From NCBI GenBank assembly GCA_028819835.1, contig JAPPKR010000039.1:1-8761 (forward strand): DNA of 8,761 nucleotides, written 5' to 3'. The notes under the pieces are model-generated. The model searched no databases and was not told the origin of the DNA. It saw only the letters and a program-made list of their open reading frames with translations. This DNA comes from a bacterium. Lineage in GTDB: Bacteria > Actinomycetota > Acidimicrobiia > UBA5794 > ZC4RG35. Numbering within the stretch: position 1 is the stretch's first letter; the number at the start of each line of letters is the position of its first letter. Of this stretch, positions 1-6,186 are shown piece after piece. The translations under genes were made by a program, and so were the position numbers.

Positions 1-253
1 ATCCCTTTCGGACCACCGAGGACCGGGCGAACCCGCGGGTGTTCAGGTAGGCGAAGAACCGTCTGAAGTCATTCCGGTCGATCTCCCCCAGTGAACGGCG
101 CCCGACCCTGGCGCACAGGACAAGGAATTGAGTGATGTCTCCCCGGTAGGCGTTCACCGTGTGCCCGGAGAGTCGGCGTTGGCGCGCGAGGCGACCTAGA
201 TACGCCTCCACGTCCTCTTTGGCCCACTCGGGCAGGACAGAAACACCAGCCAC
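1..253 (-). CDS. xerC: Tyrosine recombinase XerC/XerD family, N-terminal part (runs off the left edge)
   Basis: About 84 residues are visible, reading MAGVSVLPEWAKEDVEAYLG at the start, followed by a helical core-binding domain (SAM-like) with the family pattern L-S-x-H-T-V-N-A-Y-R-x-D-I-x-Q-F near residues 30-45 and a later segment ending in A-R-S-S-V-V-R-K. This is the N-terminal DNA-clamping domain of Xer recombinases; the catalytic domain with its Arg/His/Tyr residues lies outside the window. Xer proteins act with FtsK at dif sites to resolve chromosome dimers. GTG at 251-253 is the chosen start because an in-frame TGA lies just upstream (about 27 bases) and no ATG or TTG intervenes in frame; its ribosome-binding site is poor. 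The position directly after dprA is the usual place for xerC in many bacteria, which favours XerC over XerD or an integrase. The name rests on context plus the N-terminal domain only. Confidence 0.8.
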   Translation of the reverse strand, partial: MAGVSVLPEWAKEDVEAYLGRLARQRRLSGHTVNAYRGDITQFLVLCARVGRRSLGEIDRNDFRRFFAYLNTRGFARSSVVRKG

Positions 254-363
254 CCACCCAATGCTACGAACCGCTCCAAGTCAACGGCAGGGTTTTATGA
301 GAGCCCGGCCGTCAGGACCCTCGTCCACGCTTGCGCGGGGCTGGCGCCGAATCCACTTCTCCC
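254..363 (-). other. dprA-xerC intergenic gap, nothing recognised
   Basis: The 110 bases between the dprA stop and the xerC start hold no open frame continuous with either gene, no stem followed by a T-run, and no clear promoter hexamers. It is longer than the other spacers in this minus-strand block, so xerC may have its own weak promoter here, but the sequence does not show one. Confidence 0.4.
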
Positions 364-1458
364 CTACGACCCGTCGCCCCCATCATTTTTTCTCAGCCGG
401 ATGATTCCGCTTTCCCGCGAGATGCGTCCCTCCGATTCCAGTTCCCCGATGCTCACCAGCAGTCGGGTGAGGGGCCATCCCATCCGCTCGGCCAAGACTT
501 CCAAGGTGGCGCCGGCCTCCCCAATGGCTTCTTCCAAGCCTCCCTCCGCGTCGTCCGGTCCGGACCCCCGGTGACCGGCCTCCATCGGACTGACAATGCC
601 CTCCTGCTCCAGCGAGTCCAACAGGTCAGCGGTTCCCAACACCGGCAAGGCCCCATCTCGGATCAGTTCGTTGCAACCACGGGAAGTTGCCCGGTTGATG
701 TCTCCGGGGATGGCAAGCACCTCCCGTCCCTGCTCAAGGCCCAACCGGGCGCTGATCAGGGCTCCCCCTCCCGCCGCCGCCTCCACCACCAGAACCACCC
801 GGGACAGACCGGTGATGATCCTGTTTCGCACCGGAAACCGCCACGGCTCGGGAACGGTGCCGGGCGGGTACTCCGTCACCACCCCACCACCGTTCTCCAA
901 GAGCGCTTCCCCCAGCCGCCGATGAGAGACCGGATACCACCGGTCGAGACCGCATCCCAGAACCGCTACTCCTCGACCTCCGGCTTCCACCACCCCTTGA
1001 TGCGCGGCCCCATCGATCCCACGCGCCAACCCACTGACCACCACCGCGCCGCGCCGCGCCGCTGCCGCGCCGGCGGCCTTGGCAAGGTTGATGCCATATC
1101 GGGTTGCTCTTCTCGATCCCACCACCGCCACCCCCGGCGACGTCGGGAGCACTCCCCTGACGAAGAGCAGATCGGGCGGGTCAGGGATGGTTGCCAGCCA
1201 GGGAGGGTAGGAATCCGTGCCCAACAGCGCCACCGAGAGGCCCGAGGAGGCAAGTTCCTCCATGCGCCGCTCGGCCGGGACCCCGACCGCTTCACGCGCG
1301 GTCGGAGAGACCCTGACCCTGCCCGTCTCTATCCGCCGCACCACCTCCGCCGGGTCGGAGGCTTTCACCAGGCTGTGGATGCGCTCGGGATGCAGTCCCG
1401 AATAAGCCAGACGGAGCCGGTGGAAGAAGTACGGAACCGGGGCCGCCGTCGGGCTCAA
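364..1458 (-). CDS. dprA: DNA-processing protein DprA (Smf), Rossmann-like ssDNA-binding protein
   Basis: A full-length protein of 364 residues. DprA binds incoming single-stranded DNA in the cytoplasm and loads RecA during natural transformation; it is also widespread in bacteria not known to be competent. Seen in order: a helical N-terminal domain (about 10-65), the YPPWL lead-in (84-88), then the Rossmann core with GSRRATRYG (114-122), SGLARGIDGAAH (142-153), FPVRNRIITGLS (208-219) and the IPGDINRA...NELIRDGA stretch (250-270). A winged-helix C-terminal domain follows (about 305-356), as in the longer DprA proteins. The start is TTG at 1456-1458, overlapping the comM stop as TTGA; this is the first in-frame start after comM and suggests translational coupling. 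The stop lies 110 bases before xerC. No key motif is missing. Confidence 0.97.
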   Translation of the reverse strand: MSPTAAPVPYFFHRLRLAYSGLHPERIHSLVKASDPAEVVRRIETGRVRVSPTAREAVGVPAERRMEELASSGLSVALLGTDSYPPWLATIPDPPDLLFVRGVLPTSPGVAVVGSRRATRYGINLAKAAGAAAARRGAVVVSGLARGIDGAAHQGVVEAGGRGVAVLGCGLDRWYPVSHRRLGEALLENGGGVVTEYPPGTVPEPWRFPVRNRIITGLSRVVLVVEAAAGGGALISARLGLEQGREVLAIPGDINRATSRGCNELIRDGALPVLGTADLLDSLEQEGIVSPMEAGHRGSGPDDAEGGLEEAIGEAGATLEVLAERMGWPLTRLLVSIGELESEGRISRESGIIRLRKNDGGDGS

Positions 1459-2921
1459 ACGCCGGTCCGGTAGGAAAGGGCCTCCAGCACGTGGACGCTC
1501 TCCACCCGCTCCGATCCCCCTAGGTCGGCGAGGGTCCTGGCTACCCGCCGTACCCGGTCATAGCCCCGGCCTGTGAGGTTGCCCCGGTCGATGTTCCCCG
1601 CCAGTACTCGCTTGGCCTTTCCGCTCCACGCGAGAGCGTCAAGGGCCGCCGGGGACAGGTCTCCATTGAGCCCGCCGCGTCGGGCCTGGATCTCCCGCGC
1701 CCCCTCGACTCTCTTCCGCACAGCCTCGCTCGGCTCGCCGGGACTCCCGGTCATCTCCCCGGTCTCCATTCGCCCCAGGAATACACGTACGTCGAAGCGG
1801 TCCAGCAAGGGACCCGAGAGGCGACGCCGGTAGCGTTCCACCGAAGCCGGGGAACATCGGCACTGTCGCACGGTGTCGTTCGACCAGCCGCACGGGCAGG
1901 GGTTGGTGGCGGCGACCACCAGCGCCCGGCAGGGAAAAGTCACCGACACGCCCCTGCGGGTGATGGTCACCAATCCCTCCTCCAAGGGCTGGCGAAGGGC
2001 GTCGATGAGATGGGCCGGGAATTCCCCCAACTCGTCCAGGAACAACACTCCGTGATGGGCCAGGGAAAGGTCACCCGGCGTCGGGATTCCGCTCCCCCCG
2101 CCCAGGAGCCCTGCCACCGAAGCCGTGTGATGAGGAGCGCGGAACGGCCGGACTCGCACCGGACGCCGGCGGTTCGCCGCCGCCCAGACACAAGCCACCT
2201 CCATCTCCTCCTCCCCTGTGAAGCGGGGAAGGATTCCGGGAAGCCGCTTGGCCAGCATCGTCTTTCCCATTCCGGGAGGACCGGACATGAGGAGGTGGTG
2301 ACGACCGGCCGCGGCGATCTCCAGGCCTCTCCGGGCGAACGCCTGACCCCGCACGTCCGCCATGTCCGGGACGGAGAGCTTGGGCGCCTGGGGCGTCCGG
2401 CAGGAGGAAGGAGCGCTCCTCCCCTCCAACGCACTCACCGCCTCGGCCAGCCCGTCCACTGCATAGACATCCACCGCCGGCACCAACGCCGCCTCCTCCG
2501 CCATCTCCCGGGGAACTATGCAGGGAATACCTTGGCGGACCGCCACCAGGGTGGCCGCCAAGACCCCGCGGCACGATCTGACCCGCCCATCCAACGCCAG
2601 TTCCCCCACCGCCACCACTCCCGGGTGTTTGATCGAGACCTTCCCGTCAGCGATCAGCACCCCCAAGGCGATGGGAAGGTCGAATGCCGATCCGGCCTTG
2701 GGAAGATCGGCCGGCGCGAGGTTCACGGTGACCTCGCTCCGGGGCATTTCATATCCGGATGAGGCCATGGCGGCCCTGACGCGGTAGCGGGCCTCTCTCA
2801 CCGCCGTATCGGGCAGTCCCACCAGACCGAACTTGGAGCGGGTCTTGCCCAGATGGACTTCAACGCTTACCGGCCGGGGCGTCGCCCCTGTCATCGCCGC
2901 CGAATACACCCGTGTGCTCAC
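1455..2921 (-). CDS. comM: ComM/YifB family AAA+ ATPase (Mg-chelatase-like)
   Basis: A 488-residue protein, the usual length for the YifB/ComM family. ComM is a hexameric helicase that promotes branch migration when transformed DNA integrates into the chromosome. Visible in order: the N-terminal lon-protease-like ChlI domain (about 20-140, including VGLPDTAVREARYRVRAA and VNLAPADLPKAGSAFDLPIA), the AAA+ module with Walker A GPPGMGKT (214-221), the RPFRAPHHTAS signature (258-268), Walker B VLFLDE (292-297), a cysteine cluster NPCPCGW plus CRC (Cys342, 344, 354, 356), then SGPLLDRFDV (369-378) and the C-terminal helical domain with LTGRGYDRVRRVARTLADL (449-467). The start is GTG at 2919-2921, giving MSTRVYSAA, which matches the usual VYSA beginning of the family. 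The stop overlaps the dprA start, a normal actinobacterial arrangement. Confidence 0.97.
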   Translation of the reverse strand: MSTRVYSAAMTGATPRPVSVEVHLGKTRSKFGLVGLPDTAVREARYRVRAAMASSGYEMPRSEVTVNLAPADLPKAGSAFDLPIALGVLIADGKVSIKHPGVVAVGELALDGRVRSCRGVLAATLVAVRQGIPCIVPREMAEEAALVPAVDVYAVDGLAEAVSALEGRSAPSSCRTPQAPKLSVPDMADVRGQAFARRGLEIAAAGRHHLLMSGPPGMGKTMLAKRLPGILPRFTGEEEMEVACVWAAANRRRPVRVRPFRAPHHTASVAGLLGGGSGIPTPGDLSLAHHGVLFLDELGEFPAHLIDALRQPLEEGLVTITRRGVSVTFPCRALVVAATNPCPCGWSNDTVRQCRCSPASVERYRRRLSGPLLDRFDVRVFLGRMETGEMTGSPGEPSEAVRKRVEGAREIQARRGGLNGDLSPAALDALAWSGKAKRVLAGNIDRGNLTGRGYDRVRRVARTLADLGGSERVESVHVLEALSYRTGV

Positions 2922-3028
2922 CCCACCAGCATGGGGCGATACCCCCGGCCTCGCTGTCCCCTCTCTCCAGGTTTTACCGCGACAAATGAATTTGATTCAC
3001 AAGACCGCGCCGACCCGGAACCGGCGAG
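2922..3028 (-). promoter_or_regulatory. Leader between crotonase gene and comM; AT-richer patch with small dyad
   Basis: This 107-base spacer is the only AT-richer patch between the crotonase gene and comM. It contains a 13-base dyad TGAATTTGATTCA at 2987-2999 (5-base arms TGAAT/ATTCA, 3-base centre), about 66 bases upstream of the comM start. The local drop in GC and the dyad make it the best candidate for the comM-dprA promoter and operator region, but no convincing -35/-10 pair at the right spacing can be pointed to. The regulatory role is inference. Confidence 0.25.
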
Positions 3029-3805
3029 TCAGCGACCGCGGAACCGCGGGGGCCGCTTTTGGAGAAAAGAGGCCACTCCCTCTTGATGGTCGTCAGTGCC
3101 CAGACATATCGACTGGGACTGTCCCTCCCAGGCCGTCGCCTCTTCGAGAGACAACTCCCAGGAACGGTCAAGTCCCTGCTTGATGAACATCTGCGCCACG
3201 GGCGCCCCCGCCAGAAACCCGTCGGCCACCTCGGCTGCCCGCTCCTCCAGCCGATCGGGATCCACCACGGCCCACACCAACCCCCTCTCCAACGCCTCGG
3301 CGGCGGAGACCATCCGGCCCGACAGTGCGATCTCCTTGGCGAACTGGGCGCCGGCCAGCCGGGGAAGCAACCAGCTCAGGCCCATGTCCAAGCTCAAGCC
3401 GCGGCGGGCGAAGATGGCCGAGAACCGGGCCCTATGGGTGGCAACCACCACATCACATCCCAGGGCGAGACTCATTCCCGCTCCCACGGCCACTCCGTCC
3501 ACCGCCGCCACGGTGGGCTTGGTCAGCTTATGAAGCGCCACGGCGGTATCCCCGACCACCTTCATGCGGCGCTGGGCATCCGCCACCCCGCCCGATCGAG
3601 GGCTGGCGGTCGGATCCAGATCGGCGCCGGCGCAGAAGTCCCCCCCTCGTCCCGAGATGACCAGTACCCGTTGGGAGGAACGCTCAAAGGCGTTGAAAGC
3701 TTCCTGCAGGTCTCTCCATCCCTCGGGAGGGATGGCGTTCTTGCGGAATGGACGGTTCAGCCACAGCCTCCGTATCGGTCCACGGTCCTCGGTCTCGAGC
3801 CACAT
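3029..3805 (-). CDS. Enoyl-CoA hydratase/isomerase (crotonase) family protein
   Basis: A 258-residue protein, standard crotonase-fold length. Family members bind acyl-CoA thioesters and stabilise an enolate through an oxyanion hole. Seen here: the first oxyanion-hole segment GDFCAGADL (55-63), the second, GVAVGAGMSLALGCD (104-118), and ISGRG at the usual place (50-54). The two catalytic glutamates of classical hydratases (rat mitochondrial Glu144 and Glu164) appear replaced by Ser112 and Phe132 in an alignment by eye. Asp140 instead sits in ARFSAIFARRGLSLDMGLSW, the pattern of PaaG-like and other CoA isomerases that use an aspartate. So isomerase-type activity (double-bond migration) fits better than hydration; the substrate is unknown. 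ATG at 3803-3805 is the start. The gene is not part of the usual yraN-comM junction and is divergent to the small membrane protein at 3847. Family call firm, reaction uncertain. Confidence 0.9.
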   Translation of the reverse strand: MWLETEDRGPIRRLWLNRPFRKNAIPPEGWRDLQEAFNAFERSSQRVLVISGRGGDFCAGADLDPTASPRSGGVADAQRRMKVVGDTAVALHKLTKPTVAAVDGVAVGAGMSLALGCDVVVATHRARFSAIFARRGLSLDMGLSWLLPRLAGAQFAKEIALSGRMVSAAEALERGLVWAVVDPDRLEERAAEVADGFLAGAPVAQMFIKQGLDRSWELSLEEATAWEGQSQSICLGTDDHQEGVASFLQKRPPRFRGR

Positions 3806-3846
3806 ATTTCCATAGGGTAAGGGGTCGCGCTAGGTTGGGTCCTCAG
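3806..3846. promoter_or_regulatory. 41-base divergent gap between the crotonase gene and the small membrane-protein gene; possible leaderless promoters
   Basis: Only 41 bases separate the two divergent starts, so both promoters must lie here or inside the neighbouring gene. On the plus strand TAGGTT (3831-3836) is a TAnnnT -10-like hexamer ending 10 bases before the ATG at 3847. On the minus strand TACCCT (plus 3814-3819) ends 8 bases before the ATG at 3805. Both spacings would give very short or absent 5' leaders, which are common in actinobacteria and would suit the weak ribosome-binding sites. No good -35 boxes are seen. This is inference from short motifs. Confidence 0.25.
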
Positions 3847-3960
3847 ATGGGATTCAATCCGTTCCGCCCCCAGCGAAAGACCACCGCCGACCTGGTTATG
3901 GTGGCCGCCGCCCTGGCGGTGACCATCGCGGTGGTGCTGTGGGCGTTCATGGCGGGATAA
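3847..3960 (+). CDS. Small single-pass membrane protein, unknown function (37 aa)
   Basis: The protein begins MGFNPFRPQRKTTADLV and continues into about 20 hydrophobic residues (Val-Met-Val-Ala-Ala-Ala through Trp-Ala-Phe-Met), ending Ala-Gly. It therefore has a basic cytoplasmic N-terminus (Arg7, Arg10, Lys11) and one membrane segment at about 16-36 with almost nothing beyond, so probably N-in. I do not recognise a named family. Coding is supported by this amphiphilic layout, by placement exactly in the gap between two minus-strand genes without overlapping either, and by its stop lying 4 bases from the yraN stop. The frame is open farther upstream (from a start at 3748), but that would overlap the crotonase gene and add a non-hydrophobic, Arg-rich stretch, so ATG 3847 is preferred. 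The ribosome-binding site is weak; a leaderless transcript is possible. Confidence 0.6.
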   Translation: MGFNPFRPQRKTTADLVMVAAALAVTIAVVLWAFMAG

Positions 3961-3964
3961 CCCG

Positions 3965-4327
3965 TTAGCCGGCTCGGGGCAGCCAGAGCAGGTCCACCCC
4001 GTCCCGATGGAACCGGACCGTGATCAGATCGACGCGACGCGCCCGGGCAGGCTGGGATGCCGCCAGTTTTCTCACCTGTCGCGCCTTGGCGGCGTCGAAG
4101 GAGTCCAACGGGTCCGGCGACCTCGCGTCAGAGGCGGCCCACCGGCTCCTGACTTCGACGACCGTTCTCTCCCCGCCGATCTCGGCCAGTATGTCGATTT
4201 CCCCCCTACCGACCCTCAAATTGCGGGCCATTACCAGATGACCCCTGCTCTCCAGAAAGCGGGCAGCCAGTTCTTCGGCTGCCAGGCCGATGTCCCGGCG
4301 GGAGGGATGGTCGCTTCGGAGATCCAC
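3965..4327 (-). CDS. yraN: UPF0102 (YraN) family protein, nuclease-like fold
   Basis: A 120-residue protein, typical of UPF0102. The family has a restriction-endonuclease-like fold but no well-settled function. Family landmarks are visible: GLAAEELAARFLESRGH (14-30), ARNLRVGRGEIDILAE (34-49) and VVEVRSR (56-62). The acid pair in GEID and the Glu58 of VEVR correspond to the PD-(D/E)xK-type site; the lysine position is Arg60, a substitution I believe also occurs in other members. GTG at 4325-4327 is the only possible start because TGA lies two codons upstream; the GAGGA ribosome-binding sequence directly abuts the start codon, closer than usual, so initiation may be inefficient. It is downstream of lepB by 87 bases and ends tail to tail with the small plus-strand gene. 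In many actinobacteria rnhB lies between lepB and yraN; it is absent here. Confidence 0.93.
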   Translation of the reverse strand: MDLRSDHPSRRDIGLAAEELAARFLESRGHLVMARNLRVGRGEIDILAEIGGERTVVEVRSRWAASDARSPDPLDSFDAAKARQVRKLAASQPARARRVDLITVRFHRDGVDLLWLPRAG

Positions 4328-4414
4328 TCCTCAGGTTTGTCGCAGGGATGTGACAACCCTCGTCCCGCCTCTCTGACCCCTCCACCAGCACCGGTGACCT
4401 GCGCCTGACTTTGT

Positions 4415-5020
4415 CTAGATCCCGCCCATGCGGCCCAATGGCCAGATGCGAAAGACGGCCTTGCCCACCACCATGTCCTCGTGGACTGTCCCGAACACCC
4501 GGCTGTCCGAAGACTTGGCCCGGTGGTCTCCCATCAGAAAGATGTGATCCTCGGGCACCTCAACCGTGAGATCCTGCTGTGTGGAAGACCCCAGGTACTG
4601 CTCTTCCAGGAGTTCACCGTTCACCCAGACCTCACTTCGCCGAATCTCGACTCGGTCACCTCCGGTGGCGATCACCCGCTTGATCAGGTCGGCCTCTGAT
4701 ATGTCATACCAGCCGAAGGCCTCCCGGACCTCGTGCCACACCACTTCCAGCACATTGCGGTCCGGATCAGGACGGCCAGGAGGCGAAAAGACCACCACAT
4801 CTCCCCTGGCCGGATCGCTGAAGAGAAAACTCACCTTGGAGACCATCACCCGGTCTCCCACCTGGAGCGTGGGATGCATGGATTGGGAAGGTATCTCGAA
4901 AGGCTGGATGAGAAGCGATTTGATGAGAACCGCCAAGATGACCGCCCCCAGCAGAAGCACGGCCATCTCCGCCACCGCCGACTTGAACCGCCAAGCGGGG
5001 CGAGCCGGTGTCGCCTGCAC
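4415..5020 (-). CDS. lepB: Signal peptidase I (LepB); start probably farther upstream at CTG 5099-5101
   Basis: Type I signal peptidase, the membrane-bound serine protease that removes signal peptides from exported proteins. With the GTG start at 5018-5020 it has 201 residues: a short cytoplasmic tail, a membrane anchor at about 18-39, the catalytic Ser47 in IPSQSMHPTL (43-52), the general-base Lys114 in DLIKRVIATGGD (111-122) and the conserved GDHRAKSSDSRVFG box (164-177). GTG 5018-5020 has no ribosome-binding site, and the frame stays open upstream. A CTG at 5099-5101 would add 27 residues, beginning [20 protein letters not shown], an acidic proline-rich tail of a kind often seen before the anchor in actinobacterial LepB. 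GAGAGA lies five bases upstream of that CTG, and CTG overlaps the rplS stop as CTGA. I therefore think the true gene is probably 4415-5101 (228 aa); the printed end is the conservative standard-codon start. Confidence 0.95.
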   Translation of the reverse strand: MQATPARPAWRFKSAVAEMAVLLLGAVILAVLIKSLLIQPFEIPSQSMHPTLQVGDRVMVSKVSFLFSDPARGDVVVFSPPGRPDPDRNVLEVVWHEVREAFGWYDISEADLIKRVIATGGDRVEIRRSEVWVNGELLEEQYLGSSTQQDLTVEVPEDHIFLMGDHRAKSSDSRVFGTVHEDMVVGKAVFRIWPLGRMGGI

Positions 5021-5097
5021 GCCGTTGGAGTCAGACGCTTCTTGCTCCTCGGGGTCCGTGACGGGAACCGGGAGGATGCCTTCAGGCTGGGTTTCGG

Positions 5098-5442
5098 TCA
5101 GTCGCGTCTCTCTTTTATGCGGGCCGACCTACCCGAACGGCCCCGCAGGTAATTCAGCTTTGCCCGGCGTACCAGCCCCTTGCGAAGGACCTCGATCCGG
5201 CTCACAATCGGGGCGTGAACCGGGAAGATGCGCTCCACTCCCACCCCGAAACTGATCTTGCGAACGGTGAAGGTCTCCTGTAAGCCACCCCCGCTCCGGC
5301 CTATCACCACTCCCTCAAAAGCCTGTATGCGCTCCCGGCCGGCCTCCATCACCCGAACATGGACGCGAACGGTGTCTCCGGGTCGGAAATCGGGTAGGTC
5401 ATCTCGGAGAAAACCTTGTTCAAGCAACCGAATGTCGTTCAT
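5098..5442 (-). CDS. rplS: Large ribosomal subunit protein bL19
   Basis: Using ATG 5440-5442 the protein has 114 residues, the normal bL19 size. Family landmarks are continuous: [20 protein letters not shown] near the N-terminus, [41 protein letters not shown] and [20 protein letters not shown], ending in a basic tail KERRD. bL19 sits at the interface of the two ribosomal subunits. A TTG two codons earlier (5446-5448) would extend it, but AGG at 5450-5452 lies only one base from TTG and seven bases from ATG, and bL19 proteins usually start directly with Met-Asn, so ATG is preferred. It follows trmD by 57 bases that contain a hairpin, and its stop appears to overlap the lepB start codon. Confidence 0.97.
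   Translation of the reverse strand: MNDIRLLEQGFLRDDLPDFRPGDTVRVHVRVMEAGRERIQAFEGVVIGRSGGGLQETFTVRKISFGVGVERIFPVHAPIVSRIEVLRKGLVRRAKLNYLRGRSGRSARIKERRD
5107..5112 (-). promoter_or_regulatory. Candidate ribosome-binding site for the CTG start of lepB
   Basis: GAGAGA on the minus strand, inside the end of rplS, lies five bases before the CTG codon at 5099-5101. The spacing and purine content are right for a Shine-Dalgarno site, and nothing comparable precedes the GTG at 5018-5020. It is the site that decides the LepB start. Confidence 0.4.
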
Positions 5443-5467
5443 AGTCAAACCTGTGGCGTTGATAAAG

Positions 5468-5496
5468 AGGGATTGGCGGACACCCGCCTGATCCCT
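5468..5496 (-). promoter_or_regulatory. Two-part hairpin between trmD and rplS (attenuator, processing site or L19 leader)
   Basis: On the minus strand the RNA would read AGGGAT, CA, GGCGG, GTGT, CCGCC, A, ATCCCT: an outer 6-bp stem and an inner GC-only 5-bp stem with a four-base loop, separated by a small 2x1 internal loop. It begins 3 bases after the trmD stop codon and ends 25 bases before the rplS ATG. It is followed by CTTTATC, too few T residues for a strong intrinsic terminator. Its position suggests it separates rplS expression from trmD (partial termination, RNase barrier or translational control). The pairing is directly visible; the role is inference. Confidence 0.5.
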
Positions 5497-5499
5497 AGC

Positions 5500-6186
5500 T
5501 TACCACTCCTCAACATTGCACTTTCCCTCCAGTAGATCGGGCCGACGATCCCGCGTTCGCTCCCTTCGCTGGGCGGTTCTCCAGGCGGCGATGCGTCGAT
5601 GGTCACCGGAGAGCAGCACCTCGGGAGCCTGCCAGCCCCTGAAATCCGAAGGCCGCGTGTAGACCGGCTCTTCCAGCAGCCCCTCGCGGAACGACTCGAA
5701 AACCACCGAGCAGGGATTCCCGACCGCCTCAGGCAGCAAACGGACGATCCCCTCGGTCACCAGGAGGGCCGCCACCTCGCCTCCTGCCAGCACGTAGTCG
5801 CCGACCGAGACTTCCTCGTCGATGAAATGCTCGGCAATCCGCTCGTCCACCCCCTCGTAGCGACCACATACCAGGGTCAGGTGATCGAGGTCCGACCACC
5901 GGTCCAGCATGGCCTGATCAAGACGTCGGCCGACCGGTGTGAACAGCACTCTATGCGTCCCTTCGAGGGGGTCCAGCGCTTTGGCGAGGGGCTCAGGCAT
6001 CATCACCATGCCCGGGCCTCCCCCGAAGGGGGCGTCGTCCACCGCCCGGTGCGTCCCCTCGGCGTAGTCTCGGAGATCGATCAGGTCCACCTCCACCAAC
6101 CCGGCCTCGAGGGCCCGCCCCAGGATCCCCACCGCCAGGGCTTGGGGAAAGTACTCGGGGAAGATGGTGATTATCGAGATCTTCAT
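5500..6186 (-). CDS. trmD: tRNA (guanine37-N1)-methyltransferase TrmD
   Basis: A SPOUT methyltransferase that adds a methyl group from S-adenosylmethionine to N1 of G37 next to the anticodon, preventing frameshifting. The 228-residue protein is of usual length. Visible: an N-terminal KISIITIFPEYF, VDDAPFGGGPGMVMMPEPL (49-67), VCGRYEGVDER (106-116), DEEVSVGDYVLAGGE (123-137) and YTRPSDFRGWQAPEVLLSGDH (176-196), the last forming part of the trefoil-knot cofactor site and flexible linker region. By-eye alignment puts Glu164 (in FESF) at the position of E. coli catalytic Asp169, a conservative change; Arg149 corresponds to Arg154. ATG 6184-6186 is the start. No rimM or rpsP precedes it; instead a divergent squalene-biosynthesis cluster lies upstream, so trmD appears to head its transcript. 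Confidence 0.97.
   Translation of the reverse strand: MKISIITIFPEYFPQALAVGILGRALEAGLVEVDLIDLRDYAEGTHRAVDDAPFGGGPGMVMMPEPLAKALDPLEGTHRVLFTPVGRRLDQAMLDRWSDLDHLTLVCGRYEGVDERIAEHFIDEEVSVGDYVLAGGEVAALLVTEGIVRLLPEAVGNPCSVVFESFREGLLEEPVYTRPSDFRGWQAPEVLLSGDHRRIAAWRTAQRRERTRDRRPDLLEGKCNVEEW

Noticed and set aside
331..1473. A 380-codon plus-strand open frame opposite dprA
   Set aside because: It is the antisense of a well-supported dprA and reads as Pro/Arg/His-rich sequence with no domain pattern; long antisense frames are expected at this GC content.
2010..2762. A 250-codon plus-strand open frame opposite comM
   Set aside because: Antisense to the conserved AAA+ gene, with no domain pattern.
3013..3049. 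Repeated GC dyads (CCGG-AA-CCGG and CCGCGG-AA-CCGCGG) at the end of the crotonase gene, considered as a terminator
   Set aside because: The right-hand dyad lies in the last codons of the gene, the loops would be only two bases and no T-run follows; probably a product of GC-rich coding sequence.
3748..3846. N-terminal extension of the small membrane protein
   Set aside because: It would overlap the crotonase gene on the other strand and adds an Arg/Ser-rich stretch out of character with the tidy basic tail that starts at ATG 3847.
5443..5448. TTG at 5446-5448 as the rplS start
   Set aside because: The AGG ribosome-binding bases lie one base from TTG but seven from ATG 5440-5442, and bL19 normally begins at the ATG-Asn position.
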